A stretch of 64,000 bases of DNA from Erythrobacter sp. WG (GTDB lineage: Bacteria; Pseudomonadota; Alphaproteobacteria; Sphingomonadales; Sphingomonadaceae). The notes beneath the pieces were generated by a model. It was not told where the DNA came from. It searched no databases and was given only the letters and a program-made list of their open reading frames with translations. The DNA is taken from contig NZ_JAPFGY010000004.1 of assembly GCF_026586795.1 (NCBI RefSeq), forward strand, positions 93,517 through 157,516, written 5' to 3'. This document shows, piece by piece, positions 57,859-64,000 of the stretch. The translations under genes and the position numbers were made by a program. The first letter of the stretch is position 1. Each line of letters begins with the position of its first letter.

Positions 57859-60432
57859 TCAGAAGTTGTACCGCGCCCGGATCAGGAAGGTGCGCGGCGG
57901 ATTGAGGTAGCTGGCGTTGGCGAGCGCGGATTCGATCGCCTCCTCATCGAGGCAGTTGCGGCACTCGGCCGACAGCGACCAACCCGACACCGAGGCCAGC
58001 GCCAGCGAGGCATTGACGATCCAGCGCGCCTCGCTGAACGAGCCGAGGTTGGGGACCAGCCGGTTGCCCTGGCCGATGGTATTCGACGGATAGAGCGTGC
58101 CCGAGGGGCCGCGCACGGCTGCGTCGAAGAAGGAGACGTTGCTCGTGCCCACCTCGCTATCGCTGCGCCAGCTGCCGTTGATCGACGGGGTGAGCGTCAG
58201 GCCCCCGCCGAGCTGCGCGTCGTAGCTCGCGCCGAGGGAGATGGTCCAGTCGGGCGTGCGGACGGGGGTGGAAATGTCGCCGGTGGGCGTGATGATCCCC
58301 ACCCCGCAGGCGACCGCGTTGTCGGTGCCAGCGGTGTTCGGGATGCGCCCGGCGGCTAGCTGCGCACGGCACGTCGCCTGCTGCGCGGCGACCGACTGCA
58401 CGCCGAAGCGGTTGAAGGCCGGCGCACTGCGGTCCACCCGGTACTCGTCGTCCTGATAGCCGAGCGTCGCGAAAAGATTGAGCCCCGGCGTCGGCACCGC
58501 CGAGATTTCCACCTCGACGCCCTTGTTGCGGTAGCCCGCGAAATTGCCGGTCAGGAAGCCGATCGACCCGTCGGCCCGAACGAAGCCGCCGAGCACCTGG
58601 AGATCGGTGATATCGAGCCAGTAGCCGGTGACGTTGAAGCGCAGGCGGCGGTCGAAGAGGTCGGTCTTGGCGCCGATCTCATAGCTCCACGCGGACTCGG
58701 GACCGAAGGGGAGCAGTTCGCCCACCGCGGTGGCGCGGGCGTTCCAGCCTCCCGACTTGAAGCCTTGGGTCGCCGAGGCATAGAGCAGCACCTGATCGTT
58801 GGCGCGGTAGTTGATCGCGAAGCGCGGGTTCCAGCGTCGCACGGTCTGTTCACGCGGGATCGCCGTGCCATTGGGGGCGAAGAGATTGGCGTTATCGATG
58901 CAGGTCGAGGGGCCAAGGTTGTTTGCGGCACGGCACAGCACCCCGCCGACGCGCGGGCGGTTGTCGGTGATGTCGATGCTCTTGGTCTCGTCGGTGTAGC
59001 GGATACCTGCGGTGAAAGTCAGGCGCTCGGTCGGGTGGATGTCGGCCTGCAGGTAGCCGGCTATCGCCTCGGCGGTGTTCTTGAGGCGGCGGTCGGCGAG
59101 CAGCAGCGGAAAGCCGGTGCCGAGGGTGAACAGGTCGCCGAAGTCGGTGTTGTTCTTCTCGTGAAAGTAGAAGACGCCGCCGACCAGATCGACAAGGCCA
59201 TTGGCCAGCGAACCGTTGATCTTCACTTCCTGGGTGAACTGCGTGTGGCTGCCTTCGTTGGCGATGGTGAAGCCGCCGAACGGGAAGCCGCGCACCGGCG
59301 GGCGCGGCGCTGCGGCGGCGGGCAGGGCGCGGCCGTCGGCGAAATCGAGCACATAGTCCTGCGAGATATCGACGAAGCCGGTGATGACGTTGAGCGTCCA
59401 GTCAGGCCCGAGGTCGAACTCCAGATTGGAGGAAACGAAATCCATCGCGGTGCGGCTGCCGTTGCCGAAATTGGCCTTGTTGCCCGCAACCAGCCGCCCG
59501 AGTGTCGGGCTGATGAGGTTGCCCCTCGCGGTGAGGCCGGTGGTCGAGAAGCGCCCGTCGCACTGGGTGGGCTGAGCCGGGTTGCAGTCGAAGTTGAGGA
59601 CGTTATCGGATTCGGCGAAGGTGTGGATGTAGGAGGCGTTCCAGCGCGCCCAGGAGGCCAGCTCGCCGCGTGCGGCAAGGCGCACGCCCCAGTTGTTGTT
59701 GGGGTTGTAGCGCTCGTTTGTGACCGTGTTCCTGACGTAGCCGTCGTCCTCCATCCAGAAGCCGGAAACGCTCACCGCGAAGCTGTCGGCGAGCGGCAGG
59801 TTGACCGAGGCGCGGGCGAGGTACTGGTTGTAGCTGCCGTAGCCGACCTCGGCATAGCCGCCGATCCCGGATGTGCTCGGCTGCTTGAGGTGGATGCTGA
59901 CCGCGCCGCCGGTGGTGTTTCGCCCGAACAAGGTGCCCTGCGGCCCGCGCAGCACCTCGATGCGGTCCACATCGAACAGCATGAGGTTGTTGGCGTTCTG
60001 ACGCGAGAGGTAGATGTCGTCGATATAGGTGCCGATCGGCGGATCGAAGGTCGCCACCGTCTCGGTGCTGCCGATCCCGCGCAGGTAGTAGGCATTGGCG
60101 GTGCCAAGGCCGGTGTTGTTGAGACCGACCATGTTGGGCACGAACAGGGCGACGTCGAGCGCATTGATCGCGGCGCGGCGGGCGAGGGCGGTCTCGTCGA
60201 AGGCGGTGATCGCGATCGGCACGTTCTGCGCGCTTTCGGCACGGCGCTGGGCGGTGACGATGATGTCGGCGACGCCGCCTTCGGTTTCGGCTGCCGGCTC
60301 GGCGGACCTGTCCTGCGTCTGCTGCGCGAACACCGCCGAGGGAAGGGCGGTCAGCGCGACGATCGACGTCATGCAGGCAAGGGCGCGGAGGCGTGCGGAC
60401 CTGGAGACCGGTGAGACTGCGGCTTTCCTCAT
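57859..60432 (-). CDS. TonB-dependent receptor (cluster, copy 1)
   Basis: An 857-residue outer-membrane receptor. Signal peptide (ALTALPSAVFAQQ), TonB-box region DIIVTAQRRAESAQNVPIAI, plug with GIGSTETVATFDPPIGTYIDDIYLSR and DRIEVLRGPQGTLFGRNTTGGAVSI, barrel with GFKSGGWNARA and terminal FLIRARYNF. This is the receptor class with ...NVPIAI... plug that imports aromatic and terpenoid-like compounds in sphingomonads. It starts 87 bp from operator copy 3 and heads the unit carrier-flavoenzyme-nitrilase-like-barrel. It is divergent from the membrane protein gene. Confidence 0.94.
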   Translation of the reverse strand: MRKAAVSPVSRSARLRALACMTSIVALTALPSAVFAQQTQDRSAEPAAETEGGVADIIVTAQRRAESAQNVPIAITAFDETALARRAAINALDVALFVPNMVGLNNTGLGTANAYYLRGIGSTETVATFDPPIGTYIDDIYLSRQNANNLMLFDVDRIEVLRGPQGTLFGRNTTGGAVSIHLKQPSTSGIGGYAEVGYGSYNQYLARASVNLPLADSFAVSVSGFWMEDDGYVRNTVTNERYNPNNNWGVRLAARGELASWARWNASYIHTFAESDNVLNFDCNPAQPTQCDGRFSTTGLTARGNLISPTLGRLVAGNKANFGNGSRTAMDFVSSNLEFDLGPDWTLNVITGFVDISQDYVLDFADGRALPAAAAPRPPVRGFPFGGFTIANEGSHTQFTQEVKINGSLANGLVDLVGGVFYFHEKNNTDFGDLFTLGTGFPLLLADRRLKNTAEAIAGYLQADIHPTERLTFTAGIRYTDETKSIDITDNRPRVGGVLCRAANNLGPSTCIDNANLFAPNGTAIPREQTVRRWNPRFAINYRANDQVLLYASATQGFKSGGWNARATAVGELLPFGPESAWSYEIGAKTDLFDRRLRFNVTGYWLDITDLQVLGGFVRADGSIGFLTGNFAGYRNKGVEVEISAVPTPGLNLFATLGYQDDEYRVDRSAPAFNRFGVQSVAAQQATCRAQLAAGRIPNTAGTDNAVACGVGIITPTGDISTPVRTPDWTISLGASYDAQLGGGLTLTPSINGSWRSDSEVGTSNVSFFDAAVRGPSGTLYPSNTIGQGNRLVPNLGSFSEARWIVNASLALASVSGWSLSAECRNCLDEEAIESALANASYLNPPRTFLIRARYNF

Positions 60433-60518
60433 TGTGCTTTACCCCTTCGACTGGTGATCGGTGGCTATGCCCGGCCGTTGCCGTGGCAAAGGGTGCTCCT
60501 CCTGCGTCGCCTGCGAAG

Positions 60519-60530
60519 TTGTCCGGACAA
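60519..60530. promoter_or_regulatory. Operator TTGTCCGGACAA, copy 3
   Basis: A perfect palindrome between the divergent TonB receptor and membrane-protein genes. On the minus strand TTGACA (60540-60545) precedes it by 9 bp, so a leftward promoter overlaps the site. Its centre is exactly 42 bp (four helix turns) from that of copy 4. Confidence 0.8.
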
Positions 60531-60560
60531 AGTCTTGCTTGTCAAGCTCGGAAATGCAAT

Positions 60561-60572
60561 TTGTCCGGACAA
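60561..60572. promoter_or_regulatory. Operator TTGTCCGGACAA, copy 4
   Basis: A second perfect palindrome in the same divergent region, 67 bp before the membrane-protein ATG. TTGTCA at 60539-60544 lies 16 bp upstream on the + strand, in a promoter-like arrangement. The pair of sites could loop or bind regulators cooperatively. Confidence 0.8.
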
Positions 60573-60639
60573 GCGCAGCACAATGCGTGCGCGTTGCGCC
60601 CAAGGCGCAACAAATGATCGGAAGCGGAGCATCGCGCCC

Positions 60640-61314
60640 ATGCAGGATTACGCTTACCCGCTGCTCGTCTACGCGCACCTGCTGCTCTTCGTGCTGTGGC
60701 TGGGCGCAGACGTCGGGGTGTTCATTCTCGGGCAGCACTTCCGCCGCCGCTCGGCCTACACCCTCGACCAGCGGATCGCGCTCCTCAAGCTGCTGGTCGA
60801 GGTGGACATGATCCCGCGCAGCGCCTGGGCACTAATGGTGCCGCTGTCGCTAAGCGTCGCAGCGGCGGGCCGATGGTGGGCGGTGCCTTCGTTGGTGCTC
60901 TGGCCGGCCTGGGTGGTGGGTCTCGGCTGGCTGTGGCTGGTGTGGGATTCCCACCATCACGACCAGACCCCGCGCGCCGCGCGCAACCGTCGCATCGAAG
61001 GCTGGCTGCGCTGGCTGATCGGCGGCTTCTACCTGTTGCTCGGCAGTCACAGTCTCCTCACTGGAGCCCCGCTCGCACCGACGTGGCTGGCGCTGAAGGC
61101 ACTGCTCTTCGGGCTCATCTTCGTCGCAGCGATCATGATCGACGTGACCTTCAAGCCGGTCGGCGCGCAGCTTGCCGCTGTCCTCACGCAAGGATCTGAC
61201 GATACGACGGAAATTCCGCTCCGCAGGACCATGGACCGGACCCGCATCTGGGTCTGGGCGGTGTATTGCCTGCTGCTTGCCACCGCCTTCCTCGGGAACG
61301 TCAAGCCGCAGTGA
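60640..61314 (+). CDS. Integral membrane protein, cluster family with FLGxVKP end (copy 2)
   Basis: A 224-residue multi-pass membrane protein (about six helices). Helix 1 LLVYAHLLLFVLWLGADVGVF and the end WAVYCLLLATAFLGNVKPQ match the plan of the 39433-40125 protein. A histidine-rich loop (VWDSHHHDQTPRAARNRR) faces one side of the membrane. The family is not identified. It is the first gene after operator copies 3-4, followed after 137 bp by a TonB receptor with its own operator. Confidence 0.62.
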   Translation: MQDYAYPLLVYAHLLLFVLWLGADVGVFILGQHFRRRSAYTLDQRIALLKLLVEVDMIPRSAWALMVPLSLSVAAAGRWWAVPSLVLWPAWVVGLGWLWLVWDSHHHDQTPRAARNRRIEGWLRWLIGGFYLLLGSHSLLTGAPLAPTWLALKALLFGLIFVAAIMIDVTFKPVGAQLAAVLTQGSDDTTEIPLRRTMDRTRIWVWAVYCLLLATAFLGNVKPQ

Positions 61315-61362
61315 AGGCACGGCACGAGGCCACCTTTTGCGTGTGCCTTCTTGGCCGAAAAT

Positions 61363-61374
61363 TTGTCTGGACAA
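61363..61374. promoter_or_regulatory. Operator TTGTCTGGACAA, copy 5 (one mismatch)
   Basis: One base differs from the perfect palindrome, but the surrounding AAATTT...AAATTT extends the symmetry to 20 bp. It lies in the 137-bp region before the last TonB receptor, 77 bp from its ATG. Confidence 0.72.
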
Positions 61375-61451
61375 ATTTGTCGGTGCTGCGAATTATACAA
61401 CACAAGGGACAGCAACGCGGTCGCTTGGCCGCGCTCAGGGAGGGGTCAGAA

Positions 61452-63941
61452 ATGAAGCACATCATCCGCAGCGTTTTGCTCACCGCGACGGCGCTGACGC
61501 CCGGCATGCTCGCGGCGCAGGACAACGCCGCCCAGTCAGACGCTGGCGCTAGCCAAAACTCCAGCGCGGCGATCGCGCCCGACGAGATCATCGTCACCGC
61601 ACGCAAGACCGAGGAGCGCCTCCAGGACGCCCCGCTCGCGGTCTCGGTGGTGACGGCAGCGGCCATCGACCGGCTCGGCTTCAACAGCATCACCGACCTC
61701 ACTCGGGCCACCGCCGGCCTCGTATTCGACGACAGCTTTGGGCGCGACGCCAACCGTCCGGTGATCCGCGGCCAGGCCAACATCCTCGGGGATTCGGGCG
61801 TCGCCTTCTTCATCGACGGCATCTACTTCAATGGCTCGATTGCCGATTACGACATCGATTCCATCGCCCGCATCGAGGTGGTCAAGGGCCCGCAAAGCGC
61901 GCTCTACGGCCGCAACACCTATTCGGGCGCGATCAACATCATCACCCGGCAGCCCGGCGACCAATGGCGCGGGCGCGTGCAGGCCGATGTGTCGGAAGGC
62001 GCGACCTACGACATCAGCGCCAATGTCAGCGGGCCGATCGCGCGGGGCCTCGGCTTCATCGCCGGCGGTCGCTACTTCAAGAACGAGGGCCTCTTCACCA
62101 ACCAGTTCGACGGCACCCCGATCGGCGTCCAGGACACGCGATCGGGCTTTGCGATGCTGAAGTACGACGACGGCGGCGCGGTGCGCGTGGGCCTGCGCGC
62201 GAACTACACCCGCACCCGTGACGGCCAGCCCGCGATCTTCGCCACCGACGCGAACGACAACAACTGCCTGCCCGATCGCGGTGCGCTGTTCGCCGGGCGT
62301 GGGCGCTACTTCTGCGGCACGATCCGGCCGCGTCCGATCAGCACCGATTACAGCCGCCAGTTCGCGGGCGAGTTCGTGGGCAACAAGATCGCCACCTGGA
62401 ACACCGGCCTCAGCGTCGAGATCGACCTCACCGACAAGCTGACCCTCACTTCGCTGACTGGCTACAACCGCCGCACCTCCACGCAGCGTACCGATGGCGA
62501 CTATTCGCCGACCCGTTATCAGGGCGTCATCTTTTCGACGATCCCGGTGGGGTCGCCGGTCGCTCCGTCGATCCCCTTCGGTTTCGCCAGTTCGCAGACC
62601 GACTTCTCCTTCTCCAACGCTTCCAAGCGCGAGGACTGGTCGCAGGAGCTGCGCCTGCAATACACCAGCGACCGCGCCCGCATCCTGCTCGGCGGCTACT
62701 ACTGGGATCAGGATACCGACAGCCGCGACAACCGCGTGCTGCCCCCGGGGGCCCAGGCCGAGGCCAACGCCAACATGCTCGCCGCGCGACAGGCACGCTG
62801 CGCAATCACGCCGCGCTGCGGCTCGCTCAGCCCCGCCTTCCCGCTCGGCTCGCTGACCGAGAGCCGCAACAATTCGCAAGACAACATCCGCAACGTGGCG
62901 GTGTTCGGCTCGGTCTCCTTCGACATCACCGACAAGCTCTCGATCAGCGCGGAAGGGCGCTATCAGGAAGAGCGCATCCGCACCGTCGCCAACAGCGCGA
63001 CCGTGCAGGCCGGCCTCATCAGCACCGTGCGCGCCGAGCGGACCTTCAAGGAGTTCCTGCCGCGCATCACCGTCGATTATCAGGTCACCCCTGATAACCT
63101 GCTCTATGCCGTATACTCGGAAGGGCAGAAGCCCGGCGGCTTCAACGGTCCGGCGGCGATTTCGGTGGGCCGCGATGCCTTCGGCGCCGAGGACGTGAAG
63201 TCCTGGGAGATCGGTTCGAAAAACACTTTCATGAACGGCGCGCTCGTCGCCAACCTCGCGCTGTTCCACAACGAGATTACCGGCTATCAACTGACCCAGC
63301 CTGTCGAAGTCCTGCGTCCGCCGCTGGCCCCGCAGCAGGTTACCGCGATCAACAATGCGGGCGATGTGCGGATCCAAGGTTTCGAGTTCGAACTGGTCGC
63401 CAAGCCTTCGCGCGAGCTGACCCTCACGGCCAACTACGCTTTCGCGACGAGCCGCTTCAAGCGCGGGACCGACGAAAACCAGGGTGTGCTCAACGACGTC
63501 GCCGACAATGGCCTTGTCGACTGCTCGACCGGCGATCAGCTGCCCAACATTGCCGGGTGCCAGTCGCTGTTCGGCGACATCACCGGCAAGAGCCTGCCGC
63601 GCGCGCCCCGGCACACGGTGTTCGTCGACCTCGACTATCGCCGCGACATCGGAAGCTCGGGCTGGCAGGCCTTCGCCGGGATCAACGCCTACCTCACCTC
63701 AAGCAACTTCGCGCAGGTCCACAACCTCGCCAAGACCGGGGATGCGGTGGTCTCGGACATCCGCCTCGGCGCGCAGAACGATAACTTCCGGCTTCAGTTC
63801 TATGTGCGCAACCTGTTTGACGAGGACGCGATCAACCAGATCATCCGCTACGCCGATGCCAACCGCGACTTGCGCCGCAACTTCATCGCCGGCCTGCGCC
63901 CGCCGCGCCGCTTCGGGGTGATTGCCGAAGTGCGCTTCTGA
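61452..63941 (+). CDS. TonB-dependent receptor (cluster, copy 2)
   Basis: An 829-residue receptor: signal peptide (TALTPGMLAAQDN), DEIIVTARKTEERLQDAPLAV, plug RPVIRGQANILGDSGVAFFIDGIYF and IEVVKGPQSALYGRNTYSGAINIITRQPGDQ, barrel to the terminal RRFGVIAEVRF. It belongs to the same broad class as the receptor at 57859. AGGGAGGGG precedes the ATG at 61452. Two distinct receptors in one cluster suggest uptake of related large substrates or of substrate and degradation fragments. It ends 59 bp before the end of the window. Confidence 0.93.
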   Translation: MKHIIRSVLLTATALTPGMLAAQDNAAQSDAGASQNSSAAIAPDEIIVTARKTEERLQDAPLAVSVVTAAAIDRLGFNSITDLTRATAGLVFDDSFGRDANRPVIRGQANILGDSGVAFFIDGIYFNGSIADYDIDSIARIEVVKGPQSALYGRNTYSGAINIITRQPGDQWRGRVQADVSEGATYDISANVSGPIARGLGFIAGGRYFKNEGLFTNQFDGTPIGVQDTRSGFAMLKYDDGGAVRVGLRANYTRTRDGQPAIFATDANDNNCLPDRGALFAGRGRYFCGTIRPRPISTDYSRQFAGEFVGNKIATWNTGLSVEIDLTDKLTLTSLTGYNRRTSTQRTDGDYSPTRYQGVIFSTIPVGSPVAPSIPFGFASSQTDFSFSNASKREDWSQELRLQYTSDRARILLGGYYWDQDTDSRDNRVLPPGAQAEANANMLAARQARCAITPRCGSLSPAFPLGSLTESRNNSQDNIRNVAVFGSVSFDITDKLSISAEGRYQEERIRTVANSATVQAGLISTVRAERTFKEFLPRITVDYQVTPDNLLYAVYSEGQKPGGFNGPAAISVGRDAFGAEDVKSWEIGSKNTFMNGALVANLALFHNEITGYQLTQPVEVLRPPLAPQQVTAINNAGDVRIQGFEFELVAKPSRELTLTANYAFATSRFKRGTDENQGVLNDVADNGLVDCSTGDQLPNIAGCQSLFGDITGKSLPRAPRHTVFVDLDYRRDIGSSGWQAFAGINAYLTSSNFAQVHNLAKTGDAVVSDIRLGAQNDNFRLQFYVRNLFDEDAINQIIRYADANRDLRRNFIAGLRPPRRFGVIAEVRF

Positions 63942-63967
63942 TCGCGCGCATCGTCTGGGTAGACGAA

Positions 63968-64000
<33 letters not shown>

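Overview
The window looks like a piece of an alphaproteobacterial chromosome, most likely Sphingomonadales (Erythrobacteraceae-like). The pointers are very high GC with GC-rich third positions, three large TonB-dependent receptors, a DUF4402 pilin with its own chaperone and usher-like protein, a soluble GAF/PAS hybrid kinase, and many GTG starts and ATGA/GTGA gene overlaps. The family assignment is inference. No rRNA, tRNA, CRISPR array, transposase or phage gene was seen.

Region 1 (1-18 kb) is mostly housekeeping and stress metabolism: the start of tsaB, a RutE-type nitroreductase, a NifU-type Fe-S protein, an M16 peptidase, class II DAHP synthase, ergothioneine genes egtB-egtD, and an FAD amine-oxidase-like protein. 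A small unexplained unit follows: a PLP enzyme divergent from a coupled ATP-grasp/nucleotidyltransferase pair, with a perfect palindrome between them. Then come an SdsA1-type alkylsulfatase, a degenerate isocitrate/isopropylmalate-dehydrogenase-like protein beside an ArsR-type regulator, and an acyl-CoA dehydrogenase. A short palindromic repeat sits in frame inside egtB and recurs downstream of trxB.

Region 2 (18-37.6 kb) holds a TonB receptor, a response regulator, a tyrosine phosphatase, trxB, two MAPEG proteins, csaA, pirin and a HerA-like ATPase. Beside the ATPase is an exact 16-bp parS site preceded by six CAGACC hexamers spaced exactly 11 bp apart, which suggests the window lies in the origin-proximal domain. 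A pilin/chaperone/usher-like unit and a hybrid kinase/LuxR regulator pair follow.

Region 3 (37.7-63.9 kb) is the most interesting part. About 25 tightly packed genes in five transcription units appear to be tied together by one operator, TTGTCCGGACAA: four perfect copies and one with a single mismatch, each in front of a unit. The genes encode two TonB receptors, an MFS carrier, two related membrane proteins, a C-terminally extended alpha/beta hydrolase, an isochorismatase-family amidohydrolase, two tandem PuuE-like deacetylase-fold hydrolases, an aldehyde dehydrogenase, an MDR oxidoreductase, a GlcD-type flavoenzyme, an exported nitrilase-fold protein lacking the usual catalytic Cys and Lys, a methyltransferase, and a LeuC/LeuD/HMG-CoA-lyase/CaiB set. 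The order of chemistry suggests cyclic imide or related C-N compound -> half-amide -> (alkyl)maleate -> (alkyl)malate -> CoA ester -> pyruvate plus acyl-CoA. The starting compound is unknown and no regulator gene lies in the window. The window ends in a 33-base G run that is probably a sequencing or assembly artefact at a contig end.
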